Assembly: GCA_017962225.1 (NCBI GenBank)
Contig: JAGCVT010000067.1
Coordinates: 1-51,285 of the forward strand
Length of the DNA: 51,285 nucleotides
Source: Lachnospiraceae bacterium
Lineage (GTDB): Bacteria > Bacillota > Clostridia > Lachnospirales > Lachnospiraceae
Direction: 5' to 3'
Below, piece after piece: positions 17,540 through 27,962 of this stretch. Below the pieces are notes generated by a model. That model saw only the letters and a program-made list of their open reading frames with translations. It was not told the DNA's origin and ran no database searches. A program made the position numbers and the translations under genes. How positions within the stretch are numbered: position 1 is the first letter of the stretch; each line of letters opens with the position of its first letter.

Positions 17540-17568
17540 GAGTAATTCTTTTTGAAAGATTTATTTTA

Positions 17569-17577
17569 TGATATAAT
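17569..17577 (+). promoter_or_regulatory. Extended -10 promoter for the mgtC-like gene
   Basis: TG-A-TATAAT (17569-17577) is a perfect extended -10. TTGAAA at 17552 is only 14 nt from the -10, so the extended element probably carries recognition. The transcript would start near 17584, ahead of GGAGGT (17605-17610). Confidence 0.6.
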
Positions 17578-17614
17578 TATTTTTTGTAGGGCGTTAAAAA
17601 AGTCGGAGGTGAAT

Positions 17615-18322
17615 ATGACTCAGGTAATCGATTTTCTTGAGAGTTTTAACTCAGTAACCGTTATTATCAGACTTCTTTTGGCAGGCTTTCTCGGAGGTGT
17701 CATAGGACTTGAAAGAGAAAAATACAAAAGACCTGCAGGCTTCAGAACGCATATACTCGTATGCCTTGGCGCAAGCATGACTTCGCTGATAGCACAGTAT
17801 ATTGTTATTAACCTGGAATTAAGTTCCGATGCCGCAAGAATTCCCGCACAGGTTATATCGGGATTAGGTTTCCTCGGTGTAGGAACAATTCTTACCAAGG
17901 GCAGAGATCATATCGTAGGTCTTACCACAGCGGCAGGTATCTGGGCAGTAGGTACAATCGGTATCGCAACAGGCTTCGGATTTTATGTGGGCGCATGCAC
18001 ATGTACGGTCATAGTGCTTATAGCCACTTCGGTTTTATATACGCTTGAAAACGATAAAAGAGAGCGCAGAAAAAATGTTGAGATATACATTGAATTAAGA
18101 GACGAAAACAAAGTCAATTCATTCCTTAAAATTCTTGAAAAAGATTTTAAGGCTAAGAATTTTATGGTTGTTGCATCAAGAAGCGGACGTATGGATCATA
18201 TCGGAATCGAAGCCATTTTCCCTATCAACAACGGCGAAGGCGGATATGAACTTCTGGACGATCTGGTAGCGCTTGATGATGTTATATATGCGATTGAAAG
18301 CGCACCAAAAAAACTTTCGTAA
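17615..18322 (+). CDS. mgtC: MgtC/SapB family membrane protein
   Basis: The start is ATG 17615 with GGAGGT at 17605-17610; a longer frame to 17552 lies over the promoter and is rejected. The product is 235 aa. About four membrane helices fill residues 1-150, with the family core GGVIGLEREKYKRPAGFRTHILVCLGASM and GLGFLGVGTIL plus GLTTAAGIWAVG. A soluble ~75-residue ACT-like tail follows. MgtC proteins are linked to magnesium limitation and, in some bacteria, to regulation of ATP synthase; the exact activity is unsettled. Its neighbour murD begins 16 nt downstream, so the two are likely co-transcribed. Confidence 0.9.
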   Translation: MTQVIDFLESFNSVTVIIRLLLAGFLGGVIGLEREKYKRPAGFRTHILVCLGASMTSLIAQYIVINLELSSDAARIPAQVISGLGFLGVGTILTKGRDHIVGLTTAAGIWAVGTIGIATGFGFYVGACTCTVIVLIATSVLYTLENDKRERRKNVEIYIELRDENKVNSFLKILEKDFKAKNFMVVASRSGRMDHIGIEAIFPINNGEGGYELLDDLVALDDVIYAIESAPKKLS

Positions 18323-18337
18323 AGACGGATAAAAGAA

Positions 18338-19540
18338 ATGAGCATAACCGAGAAATTTGATAATAAATCCGTACTCATCTGGGGTTACGGCATAGAGGGC
18401 AAATCCACGGAAGGTTTTCTGAAAAAATACTGCAAACCTTCCAAGATAGAAATATTTGAAGGCAAACCCGAAGAATTAAACGAAGAAGGATACGATTTTA
18501 TCATAAAAAGTCCCGGCATTCCCGGAGACTATCCCGATGAAAAATACACTTCACAGACGGAACTGTTTTTGGAAGAATTCAGAGACCGTGTGATAGGCAT
18601 TACCGGTACGAAGGGCAAGAGCACCACTACCAGTATGCTTTATCATGTTCTTTCAAACCTTATTTCAAACAGAGTTGTTCTGGTAGGAAATATTGGTATT
18701 CCCTGCCTGGATTATTATGAGGAAATGGCTTCCGACACGCAGGCAATTGCAGTAATGGAAATGAGCTGCCATCAGCTTAACAACGTGCGCGTATCGCCTC
18801 ATTTTGCCGTATTTTTAAATCTCTACGAAGAGCACCTCGATTATTACAAAACATTCGAAAAATATGCTCTCGCCAAAATGAATATCGGAAAGTATCAGGT
18901 TCCCGGAGATAAAATTTTCGTGGGAGAGAGCGTACCGAGACTCAATATGCGCGGTCTTGAGTACAGAATTCCCGAATTTGAAGAGCATAAATATGATTTA
19001 AAAATTCTCGGTCAGCACAATCAGTGGAATGCAGAATTTGTAAAAAAGGTGTGTGTCAGCGGACTTAAGTTAAACGAGGACGATACAGTCAGTGAGATAG
19101 AGAAGTTTGAAGGACTTCCTCACAGACTCGAGTTCATCGGAAATGTGGACGGCATCGATTATTACGATGATTCAATTTCAACAATTCCTCTTGCAACAAT
19201 CAATGCCTGCAAGAGCATTCCGAATATTAAGATTGCAATTATCGGCGGAATGGATCGAGGCATCGGCTACGAGGAATTAATTAAGTTCATAAAAGAAGCA
19301 AGAGACATCATATTCCTCTGCGCATATGCTACGGGCGAGAGAATTTATGAAGAAGCTGAAAGACCTTTTAACTGTAAAAAGGTAAAAGACATAGACGAAG
19401 CTCTGGAAGTAGTTTTAAAATATGCAGACACGGGCGATGCGGTTGTTTTATCACCTGCAGCAGCAAGCTACGGATATTTTAAAAATTTCGCGGAGAGAGG
19501 CGAATATTTTAAGAAGAAAATATTTGAAGGAAGACAATAA
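18338..19540 (+). CDS. murD: UDP-N-acetylmuramoylalanine-D-glutamate ligase-like Mur ligase
   Basis: MurD adds D-glutamate to UDP-MurNAc-L-Ala in the cytoplasm. Visible are an N-terminal Rossmann-like UDP-binding part (SVLIWGYGIEGKSTEGFL), the ATP loop GTKGKST (90-96), EMSCHQL, NLYEEHLDYY, the LPHRLEFIG turn, YYDDSISTIP, and the C-terminal LSPAAASYGYFKNFAERGEYFK. At 400 aa it is shorter than typical MurD (~440-450), mainly in the N-terminal and central domains. Synonymous roles among Mur ligases are possible, but the SPAxASxDxFxNFxxRG-type end is MurD-like. The stop overlaps the start of the DUF4250 gene by one base (TAATG). Confidence 0.85.
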   Translation: MSITEKFDNKSVLIWGYGIEGKSTEGFLKKYCKPSKIEIFEGKPEELNEEGYDFIIKSPGIPGDYPDEKYTSQTELFLEEFRDRVIGITGTKGKSTTTSMLYHVLSNLISNRVVLVGNIGIPCLDYYEEMASDTQAIAVMEMSCHQLNNVRVSPHFAVFLNLYEEHLDYYKTFEKYALAKMNIGKYQVPGDKIFVGESVPRLNMRGLEYRIPEFEEHKYDLKILGQHNQWNAEFVKKVCVSGLKLNEDDTVSEIEKFEGLPHRLEFIGNVDGIDYYDDSISTIPLATINACKSIPNIKIAIIGGMDRGIGYEELIKFIKEARDIIFLCAYATGERIYEEAERPFNCKKVKDIDEALEVVLKYADTGDAVVLSPAAASYGYFKNFAERGEYFKKKIFEGRQ

Positions 19541-19713
19541 TGTTACCCGAAGATCCCATTATGCTTTTAAGCGTAATTAACATGAAACTGCGTGACCGGT
19601 ATTCAAGTCTTGATGCGCTGGCAGACGGACTTGATGAAGACGCGGAAGAAATAAAGAAGAAACTTGAGGCAGCAGGATTTAAATACGATCCCGCGCAGAA
19701 CCAGTTTAAATAA
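19540..19713 (+). CDS. DUF4250 family small protein
   Basis: This 57-aa protein begins MLPEDPIMLLSVINMKLRD, continues YSSLDALADGLD and ends DPAQNQFK, the complete DUF4250 pattern of small proteins common in Firmicutes and Bacteroidetes. The fold looks like a helix-turn-helix-sized helical bundle; no function is established. Its ATG overlaps the murD stop (TAATG), and its stop is followed one base later by the rarA ATG. Translation of murD, this protein and rarA is therefore probably coupled. Confidence 0.9.
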   Translation: MLPEDPIMLLSVINMKLRDRYSSLDALADGLDEDAEEIKKKLEAAGFKYDPAQNQFK

Positions 19714-19714
19714 A

Positions 19715-21046
19715 ATGGATATTTTTGAATTTGCAAAAGAACAGAAACTGAAAAAAGAAGCGCCCTTAGCCGTTAAAATGCGCCCCAGAACCCTCGATGA
19801 GGTTGTAGGGCAGGAAGATATCCTCGGCGAAGGAAAGATGTTAAGGCGTGCGATAGAAGCGGACAGAATCGGTTCGCTGATTTTTTACGGTCCTCCGGGC
19901 TGCGGAAAGACAACGCTCGCAAAAGTTATCGCCAATACAACCAAGGCTGAATTTAAACAGTTAAACGCAACCATATCGGGCAAGAAAGATATGGAAGAGG
20001 TTGTTAACGACGCCAAGAAAGAAATATCTTTTTCAGGCAAGAAAACAATTCTTTTTATCGACGAGATTCATCGTTTCAACAAGGCTCAGCAGGATTTTCT
20101 TTTACCCTATGTTGAGGACGGAACGATTACATTAATCGGCGCTACCACGGAGAATCCTTTCTTTGAAGTTAATAAAGCTCTGGTTTCAAGATCTAATATA
20201 TTCAGACTTTCTCCTCTGTCAAAAGAGAATGTCAAATCGCTTATAGAAACCGCGGTTAAGGATGACGAGAGAGGCCTTGGCGCAATGAATGCGATTATTG
20301 ATGATGAGGCTGTCGAATTCCTCGCGGATACGGCTGACGGAGATGCGAGAGTGGCTTTAAACGGTATTGAATTAGCCGTTATGACCACGCCCAGGAGTGA
20401 GGACGGAAAGATTCATATTACGCTTGAAGTTGCGGGCGAATGCGTTCAGAAAAGAACTCTTAAATACGATAAGGACGGCGACAATCATTACGATACGATT
20501 TCCGCATTTATTAAAAGCATGCGCGGATCCGACCCCGATGCTGCCGAGTATTATTTAGTCAGAATGCTTGAAGCGGGCGAGAGCGTAACCTTTATTGCAA
20601 GACGTATGATGATTTTTGCTTCCGAAGATGTGGGAAACGCGGATCCTATGGGACTTGTGGTTGCAACTAATGCATCTCTTGCGGTTGAAAGAGTCGGACT
20701 TCCCGAAGCCGAGCTTATCCTGTCGCATGCTGCAATTTACCTTGCATGTGCACCTAAATCAAATTCGGTTACCGTTGCTTTGGAAGATGCTCATAAGGCA
20801 GTGGCAGAGGGAGGCAACCAGCCGATACCCGTTCACTTAAGAGATGCGCATTATCCCGGCGCCGCAGAGTTCGGTCACGGTGTTGAATATAAGTATCCTC
20901 ACCTGTACGAGAATCACTATGTTAAGGAACAGTATCTGCCGTACGAACTGAAAGATCTTAATTTCTACAAGCCCGGCGATCTGGGATATGAGACTAAGAT
21001 AAAAGAACATTTTAAAAAGATAAAAGGTAACAAAAAACCCGAATAA
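19715..21046 (+). CDS. rarA: Replication-associated recombination protein A (RarA/MgsA AAA+ ATPase)
   Basis: RarA is a clamp-loader-like AAA+ ATPase that acts at stalled replication forks. The start ATG 19715 follows the DUF4250 stop by one base and has no strong ribosome site, so re-initiation is likely. The product is 443 aa. It opens with the RarA leader PLAVKMRPRTLDEVVGQED, then Walker A GPPGCGKTT (59-67), Walker B LFIDEIHRFNKAQQD, sensor 1 GATTENPFFEVNKALVSRS, and the tetramerisation region with AMQ-like ECVQKRTLKYDKDGDNHYD and SMRGSDPDAAEYYLVRMLEAGE. All are intact. A bidirectional terminator follows. Confidence 0.95.
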   Translation: MDIFEFAKEQKLKKEAPLAVKMRPRTLDEVVGQEDILGEGKMLRRAIEADRIGSLIFYGPPGCGKTTLAKVIANTTKAEFKQLNATISGKKDMEEVVNDAKKEISFSGKKTILFIDEIHRFNKAQQDFLLPYVEDGTITLIGATTENPFFEVNKALVSRSNIFRLSPLSKENVKSLIETAVKDDERGLGAMNAIIDDEAVEFLADTADGDARVALNGIELAVMTTPRSEDGKIHITLEVAGECVQKRTLKYDKDGDNHYDTISAFIKSMRGSDPDAAEYYLVRMLEAGESVTFIARRMMIFASEDVGNADPMGLVVATNASLAVERVGLPEAELILSHAAIYLACAPKSNSVTVALEDAHKAVAEGGNQPIPVHLRDAHYPGAAEFGHGVEYKYPHLYENHYVKEQYLPYELKDLNFYKPGDLGYETKIKEHFKKIKGNKKPE

Positions 21047-21051
21047 AAATA

Positions 21052-21081
21052 AACCGGTCTGAATTTCAGACCGGTTCTTTT
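21052..21081. terminator. Bidirectional terminator between rarA and the SGNH-like gene
   Basis: AACCGGTCTGA (21052-21062) pairs with TCAGACCGGTT (21066-21076), giving an 11-bp stem and a 3-nt loop. T runs on the plus side and an A-rich region before it serve both converging genes. Confidence 0.9.
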
Positions 21082-21091
21082 ATGAGCAATT

Positions 21092-22162
21092 CTAAAACAT
21101 GGAATCAAAATCAAACGAGGAATAGTAGTCGGTTAAATCTTCGTAATACTCTGTGTAATTTTCCTTATTAAGTTCACCCTCGCCCTCATAGAGCCAGTTA
21201 ATAATCATATCCGAAGCATTCTGGCTGTGGTGGGCCAAATCTTTGTAATAATCAGGATTTTCAATCAGTTCATGTTTCATATAGAAAGAGTAAACATGAA
21301 TGTTTTCATGCTCGAGTAAGAGTGATGTGATATACTTTTCGGCCTCAATCTGTTTGTTTAATTCACCGTTTCGTTTGAAGAAATCAAGATAATAAATGCT
21401 GTACGGCGTGTAGTAAATGTAAAACTCGGTATCGGGATAATCATCCGCGATTGAAGTTACATTCTGCGTGATGTTTTCATAAATGGTTTTCTTTTCGGCT
21501 TCAGTTAACTCTTTCTGAACTTTTGCAACCTCTATTTCATCTTTGTTGTAATGACTGAGCACGGCTTCTTTTCCGTACGCGAAATCGTTACTCCAGTTTG
21601 AATAGTTATCAAAGGATGAAGGAGTGGCAGCAGCGCCTCTCTGAATTAGGATAAGCGCGGAATCGATGATTGCGTTTTTGCTGAAGATATATTTTACGTC
21701 GTTTAAATAATTGTTGTCGTAAAGATATGTCGGATAGGAATCCTCTTCATAATCCCTTGCGTCTTTTTCATCGAAGAATCTGAGACAGTCAAGAGCGCGA
21801 ACTACAATTTTTATATCCGGATTATGTGAAAGCGCAACTCTTTCAAGGTCGCCGACCTCGCGGTAGCTTCCGCCGGAGAAAGGAACCTTGATTCCCTTTG
21901 TACCGAAGAGCGAATCCATTACGGAAGGTCTCATTGTTTCGGTCATCGAACTTCCGAGAATCATTGCGTTGTAATCATAATTTTTTACAATGCCGTCATT
22001 AAGATATCTCTGCTCTTTCAGGATATAGTTTTTACCTGCGAGAGGAGCGTGATAATGGAAATACGGATCAATGTAAACAACCAGTGCTCCTAAAAGAAGC
22101 ACGGTTACTAAAAATACCGATATGAAGATTATGAAAAAGTTTCTGCCTTTTTTCATTTTCAA
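21092..22162 (-). CDS. Membrane-anchored SGNH-like protein, partner of the MBOAT acyltransferase
   Basis: The protein is 356 aa with a basic N-terminus and one signal-anchor helix (~8-30), then an external domain opening YIDPYFHYHAP. GSS at 70-72 (MILGSSMTE) matches the SGNH block I serine motif, and DLAHHS (Asp308, His311) matches the DxxH of block V. Such proteins (AlgJ/AlgX, DltD-like) pair with MBOAT proteins and move acyl groups onto polymers outside the cell. It starts 5 nt after the MBOAT gene on the same strand, which supports the pairing. Target polymer is not shown; the polysaccharide of the nearby locus is one candidate. Confidence 0.8.
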   Translation of the reverse strand: MKMKKGRNFFIIFISVFLVTVLLLGALVVYIDPYFHYHAPLAGKNYILKEQRYLNDGIVKNYDYNAMILGSSMTETMRPSVMDSLFGTKGIKVPFSGGSYREVGDLERVALSHNPDIKIVVRALDCLRFFDEKDARDYEEDSYPTYLYDNNYLNDVKYIFSKNAIIDSALILIQRGAAATPSSFDNYSNWSNDFAYGKEAVLSHYNKDEIEVAKVQKELTEAEKKTIYENITQNVTSIADDYPDTEFYIYYTPYSIYYLDFFKRNGELNKQIEAEKYITSLLLEHENIHVYSFYMKHELIENPDYYKDLAHHSQNASDMIINWLYEGEGELNKENYTEYYEDLTDYYSSFDFDSMF

Positions 22163-22167
22163 ATCTC

Positions 22168-23625
22168 CTAAAAGTTAAAGTAAAGGAACGTACTCACGCC
22201 GCTTAACGATAAGAAACTCCAGATAAAGAAAATGATTGTAAAGATGAGCGTAAGCGCATTAGGCTTAAATTTTTCAAACATCTTTTTGGAGTTAAAAGGT
22301 ATAAACGCAATCGCGGTCGACACAAGCATAAAGCCGGTCGGAATAATATTCGGAAGTTTTTCCTCGATATCCGCAAAGGCCAAAAGCTGTACGAGTTCCG
22401 GAGTACGGTAAGCATTCAATATAATAGGATCGATGGGTGCAAATTTAAATGAGAAAGCGGTCTTTAAAATATCGAGAGCCACGGGAATGCTTTCTGCCCT
22501 GAAGAACACCCAGGTAATGTTTACAAATATAAAAGTAATGATAAGTCCGACAGGTTTGATATGAATCTTATCCTGCTTTTTAAAGAGTCTTGTGATAATG
22601 CTGAAGAGCCCGTGCATTACGCCCCAGAGGATAAATGTCCAGCCTGCGCCGTGCCAGAAACCGCTTAAAAGAAATACTATAAATACATTTAAGCAGGTGC
22701 GTGCAAGGCCTTTTCTGTTTCCGCCGAGAGGAATGTAGACATACTTTGTGAAAAAGCGTGTCAGCGTCATATGCCATCTGTCCCAGAATTCGGTAATCGA
22801 AGTTGAAAGGTAGGGCGAATTAAAGTTAAACGGAAGGTCTATGTTAAACATCTTTCCAAGGCCCACCGCCATATCGCAGTAGCCCGAGAAATCAAAATAA
22901 ATCTGAAGCGTGTATGCAAGGATGACAATCCAGGCCGAGCCCGAATTAAGTCTCTCGGGAGCAACATATCCGTAATTTACAACTGCTCCCAAAACATCCG
23001 CAATAAGCACTTTTTTGGATAAACCGATTGTAAAGAGGAATATGCCTTTTACGAGGTTGTCGAAATTGAATTTCTTTTTGGACTCGTCGGTAAACTGATT
23101 AATCAGTTCGTCGTGCGTTACGATGGGGCCTGCTATTAACTGCGGGAAAAAAGCCACGAACGAAGCGTAGTAAATAAACTTGTATTTTCCAACATTGCCC
23201 CTGTAGGCGTCGACTATAAAAGATATCTGCTGGAAGGTAAAGAAGCTTATACCCAGCGGAAGGACGATTTTAAGAAGCGGTATATTGCTCTTAAAGACCT
23301 GATTGACAGTGTTTAAGAAGAAATCGGTATATTTAAAGAAACCGAGTATTCCCAGGTTTATCGCCACGCCGAGGATCATTAAAGCCTTAGCACTTTTGTT
23401 TTTATCGCGCAGTTTCCCTATCGAAACATATATTCCGTAGTTAATCAGTATGCTGGCTATTATTATAAGGAGATAACGGTAATTGAAGTATCCGTAAAAC
23501 CAGAGCGACATTGAAAAAAGCACGAACTGAGCGGGAATGTAGCGCTTAAAAGAGTTTAAAAGAAAGTATCCCAAAAGGCACAAAGGAATAAATATTAGTA
23601 TGAAAATATATGAGTTAAAAAGCAT
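22168..23625 (-). CDS. MBOAT family membrane O-acyltransferase (AlgI/DltB-like)
   Basis: This 485-aa protein has about 10-12 membrane helices. Family landmarks are LPLGISFFTFQQISFIVDAYRG, FFPQLIAGPIV, YFDFSGYCDMAVGLGKM, FWDRWHMTLTRFFTKYVYIPLGGNRKG, and the catalytic-histidine motif GFWHGAGWTFILWG. AlgI-type proteins carry acyl groups across the membrane for O-acetylation of exported polymers. GGAGGGCG precedes the start codon on the minus strand. With the SGNH-like gene it forms a two-gene minus-strand operon. Confidence 0.93.
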   Translation of the reverse strand: MLFNSYIFILIFIPLCLLGYFLLNSFKRYIPAQFVLFSMSLWFYGYFNYRYLLIIIASILINYGIYVSIGKLRDKNKSAKALMILGVAINLGILGFFKYTDFFLNTVNQVFKSNIPLLKIVLPLGISFFTFQQISFIVDAYRGNVGKYKFIYYASFVAFFPQLIAGPIVTHDELINQFTDESKKKFNFDNLVKGIFLFTIGLSKKVLIADVLGAVVNYGYVAPERLNSGSAWIVILAYTLQIYFDFSGYCDMAVGLGKMFNIDLPFNFNSPYLSTSITEFWDRWHMTLTRFFTKYVYIPLGGNRKGLARTCLNVFIVFLLSGFWHGAGWTFILWGVMHGLFSIITRLFKKQDKIHIKPVGLIITFIFVNITWVFFRAESIPVALDILKTAFSFKFAPIDPIILNAYRTPELVQLLAFADIEEKLPNIIPTGFMLVSTAIAFIPFNSKKMFEKFKPNALTLIFTIIFFIWSFLSLSGVSTFLYFNF

Positions 23626-23678
23626 TGCGCCCTCCGAAAATACAACGGCCGAGCCTTAAAAAGCCCTGCAACAATAAT

Positions 23679-23707
23679 ATTTTAAAAAAGTTATAAATAA
23701 AAAGCAA
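23679..23707 (-). promoter_or_regulatory. Probable promoter for the MBOAT/SGNH operon
   Basis: On the minus strand, TTGCTT (23707-23702), a 17-nt spacer and TAAAAT (23684-23679) point into the operon, with a start near 23672. Confidence 0.45.
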
Positions 23708-23715
23708 TATAGGGC

Positions 23716-23744
23716 TTGAAAGAAAATCTCAAATATTATAGAAT
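23716..23744 (+). promoter_or_regulatory. Probable promoter for the small membrane protein gene at 23813
   Basis: TTGAAA (23716-23721), 17 nt and TAGAAT (23739-23744) face the plus strand. It lies back to back with the promoter of the MBOAT operon in the 187-bp divergent gap, which holds nothing else I can identify. Confidence 0.5.
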
Positions 23745-23812
23745 ATGTCTAATATTTTTATTTTTGAGACAGAAAAGTGACTAGTGGACACTCAGTTTGT
23801 ACGAGGTAAAAA

Positions 23813-24313
23813 ATGAGCGAAACCATGAAAGAACTGCTTATTAAGCAGCGTGACAATGTTGTGAATAAAGTGTTGGGGTACACATTTTTGGTTGTGGCAG
23901 TCCTTGCGCTGCCGGCGGCGATTTTGGTGAGCCCCTTTTTTATTATCGCTATCGTGGGCGGCGGACTTGCTTCTTTCTTCGTTTATTTTAGGAGAATGTC
24001 CGTAGAATACGAGTACACATATATTGACAAAGAGATAAGAATCGACAGAATTTACAATACCAACTCAAGAAAACAGGTTGATACAATCGATTTAAATAAA
24101 ATGGAAATTCTGGCCGTAAAGGGCAGTGATGCTTTAAGAGGCTATGCCAACAGACAGGCAGCGGTTTCCGATTACAGCGCAGGAGAAAATACTGACGAAA
24201 CCAAGGTTTACGAGCTCTGGTACAATGGCAAAAGAAAGATTCTTCTTTCTCTGAACGATGATTTTATGATGCCTATTGTCAGATTTTATCCGCAGAAAGT
24301 CAAAAAATCGTAA
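23813..24313 (+). CDS. Small membrane protein, DUF6106-like
   Basis: The 166-aa protein has a ~20-residue cytoplasmic N-terminus, a hairpin of two membrane helices (~20-60), and a soluble C-terminal domain rich in beta-strand (RMSVEYEYTYIDKEIRIDRIYN, KVYELWYNGKRKILLSL). The layout is that of a PH-like domain tethered to the membrane and resembles DUF6106 of Lachnospiraceae. I assign that family from memory with moderate certainty; function is unknown. It has its own promoter and lies 43 nt before guaB. Confidence 0.65.
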   Translation: MSETMKELLIKQRDNVVNKVLGYTFLVVAVLALPAAILVSPFFIIAIVGGGLASFFVYFRRMSVEYEYTYIDKEIRIDRIYNTNSRKQVDTIDLNKMEILAVKGSDALRGYANRQAAVSDYSAGENTDETKVYELWYNGKRKILLSLNDDFMMPIVRFYPQKVKKS

Positions 24314-24344
24314 TACGCGATAAACTATAAATTTATATAAATAA

Positions 24345-25811
<1,467 letters not shown>

Positions 25812-25837
25812 GTTAAAAGTACTTATCATAAAAGAAG

Positions 25838-25863
25838 GGCGCGGGAGAAATACCTCCCGCGCC
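25838..25863 (+). terminator. GC-rich hairpin after guaB
   Basis: GGCGCGGGAG (25838-25847) pairs perfectly with CTCCCGCGCC (25854-25863) around a 6-nt loop. The following tract, TATTGTTG, is a poor T run, so termination may be partial and mntP may receive read-through. Confidence 0.65.
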
Positions 25864-25889
25864 TATTGTTGACAATAAGAGTATTTTAT

Positions 25890-26477
25890 ATGAACAGTTT
25901 TGCAGTTTTAATCGTAAACAGCATATTGCTCGGAGTAGGCCTTGCGATGGATGCCTTTTCGGTATCGATTGCAAACGGTTTAAACGAGCCCAAAATGAAA
26001 GCGGGCAAATCGCTGTCGATAGCGGGAACATTTGCTTTCTTTCAGGCTGCAATGCCTTTAATCGGCTGGCTCAGCGTACACACTGTCATTAAATATTTTA
26101 AGATATTTGAAAAATTTATTCCCTGGATAGCATTAATTCTTCTTTTGTTTATCGGAATCAAGATGATAGTCGAAGCCGTAAAAAACAAAGACAAGGAAGA
26201 ACCCTCGGGAATACTGACCGTGAAGATTTTAATCGTACAGGGAATTGCAACTTCGATAGATGCGCTCTCCGCAGGTTTTACGATTGCGGAGTACGGATTT
26301 TTATCGGCTCTTTTATGCGCGGGTATTATCTCCGCCGTGACTTTTGTTATTTGCATGACAGGAATTTTCATCGGCAGGAAAGTCGGAGACAAATTATCGA
26401 CGAAGGCGCAGATTTTAGGCGGAATAATTCTTATCGGAATAGGACTGGAAATATTCATATCGGGTATGATAAAATAG
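25890..26477 (+). CDS. mntP: MntP-type manganese efflux pump
   Basis: The 195-aa protein (ATG 25890; a TTG at 25866 is in frame near the hairpin) has six membrane helices in two inverted halves. Each half carries the hallmark acidic motif: GLAMDAFSVSIANG in helix 1 and GIATSIDALSAGF in helix 4. The family exports Mn2+ and protects against manganese excess. In many bacteria a yybP-ykoY riboswitch controls it, but the gap here is too short for one. A metal importer lies some 16 kb downstream in this window. Confidence 0.92.
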   Translation: MNSFAVLIVNSILLGVGLAMDAFSVSIANGLNEPKMKAGKSLSIAGTFAFFQAAMPLIGWLSVHTVIKYFKIFEKFIPWIALILLLFIGIKMIVEAVKNKDKEEPSGILTVKILIVQGIATSIDALSAGFTIAEYGFLSALLCAGIISAVTFVICMTGIFIGRKVGDKLSTKAQILGGIILIGIGLEIFISGMIK

Positions 26478-26531
26478 TCAGGCACGGCTTATAAAGACAA
26501 TTAAACTAAAAAATATATATTTAATCGGAAA

Positions 26532-27929
26532 ATGGAAACAAAAACAAGAATAGACAAAGATTTATTTAAGAAAACATGCCTCCTTGCGATTCCCATTATG
26601 ATTCAGAACGGAATCGGCAATGCAGTAGGACTTGTCGACAACCTGATGGTCGGAAGTCTGGGCACGGAAGCAATAGTTGCTGTCTCGATAGCGGGACAGC
26701 TTATGTTTGTTTTCTGGCTCGCACTTTTCGGAGCACTTTCGGGTCCCGGAATTTACGGAGCGCAGTACTACGGCAACGGAGATATCAAAGGCGTACAGGA
26801 CGTATTCAGATTAAAACTCTGGATGGCGATTATCTGCGGTCTTTTGGGAATAGTAATATTCTTTAATTTCGATAATTTCCTGCTCGGTCTTTACATGAAA
26901 GGTCAGTCTGAAGAAATCGATGCGGCATTAACGCTTTCCCACGCAAAAGATTATTTGAGAATAATGCTCATGGGCATTCCTTTTATCGTGCTTACGCAGG
27001 TTTATGCTACGAGTTTAAGGGAGACAGACGAGAGCTTCAAACCGATGGTAGCGGGTATTATATCCGTGGCTGTGGATGTTGTTTTTAACTATTTCCTCAT
27101 TTTCGGTAAATTCGGATTTCCGAAACTCGGTGTGGCAGGTGCCGCATATGCGACCGTTCTTGCGAGAGTGGCAGAGTTCGTCGTACTGGTTGTGTGGGCG
27201 CATTTGCGGAGCAAAAAGCATATTTTCCTAAAAGGATTGTATATAACGCTTTTCATACAGAACAAGGCAATGATTAAGCCGATTTTAAGAAAAAGCGTAC
27301 CCATCATGCTAAACGAATTTCTCTGGGCAGGGGCTATTGCTTTTATGACCACATGCTATTCAAGACGCGGACTGGATGTGCTTGCGGGAATGAATATTTC
27401 CAATGCCATCTGCAATCTTTTGAATGTTGTATTTATTGCTCTGGGCAATGCGGTAGGAATTGTAATCGGACAGATGCTCGGCGCCGGAGAATTCAAAAAA
27501 GCCAAGGATTCCTCTGTTACGCTTATGTGGTTTACCGCGGTTGTGTGCCTCGTGTTAACCGCTGCGTTAATCGGGCTTTCAGGATGGTTTCCGACTCTTT
27601 ACGATACAACCGAATCGTCCAAGAAAATGGCTACGATGTTTATTATCATAAATGCATCGTTCTTCCCTTTGCAGGGATTCTTAAACTCGATGTATTTTAC
27701 GCTTCGTTCGGGCGGAAAGACCGTGATTACCTTTATATTTGATTCGGTATTTTCATGGACCGTCTGCGGAACGGCGGCATTTATTTTATCGCATTACACC
27801 AACATGCATATCTACGGAATCTTTATAACCGTACAGGCGCTTGATTTCATCAAGGTTATTGTGGGTTATATAATGATAAAAAAAGGAATATGGATTTCAA
27901 ACCTTGTGGCAGCACAGGGAAATGAATAA
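26532..27929 (+). CDS. MATE family multidrug/cation efflux transporter
   Basis: The 465-aa protein has about 12 membrane helices in two homologous halves. It starts KTCLLAIPIMIQNGIGNAVGLVDNLMVGSLG, the MATE helix-1/2 signature, and repeats the pattern in the second half near ILRKSVPIMLNEFLWAGAIA. It probably couples export of a cationic substrate to H+ or Na+. Substrate is unknown. It follows mntP by 54 nt with only a weak ribosome site. Confidence 0.92.
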   Translation: METKTRIDKDLFKKTCLLAIPIMIQNGIGNAVGLVDNLMVGSLGTEAIVAVSIAGQLMFVFWLALFGALSGPGIYGAQYYGNGDIKGVQDVFRLKLWMAIICGLLGIVIFFNFDNFLLGLYMKGQSEEIDAALTLSHAKDYLRIMLMGIPFIVLTQVYATSLRETDESFKPMVAGIISVAVDVVFNYFLIFGKFGFPKLGVAGAAYATVLARVAEFVVLVVWAHLRSKKHIFLKGLYITLFIQNKAMIKPILRKSVPIMLNEFLWAGAIAFMTTCYSRRGLDVLAGMNISNAICNLLNVVFIALGNAVGIVIGQMLGAGEFKKAKDSSVTLMWFTAVVCLVLTAALIGLSGWFPTLYDTTESSKKMATMFIIINASFFPLQGFLNSMYFTLRSGGKTVITFIFDSVFSWTVCGTAAFILSHYTNMHIYGIFITVQALDFIKVIVGYIMIKKGIWISNLVAAQGNE

Positions 27930-27962
27930 AATGAGAAAATGACTTAAAAAAGGAGACTTGAA

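Noticed and set aside
25869..25874. TTGACA before mntP as a promoter -35
   Set aside because: A 17-nt spacer would put the -10 inside the mntP coding region, and no TATAAT-like box is there.
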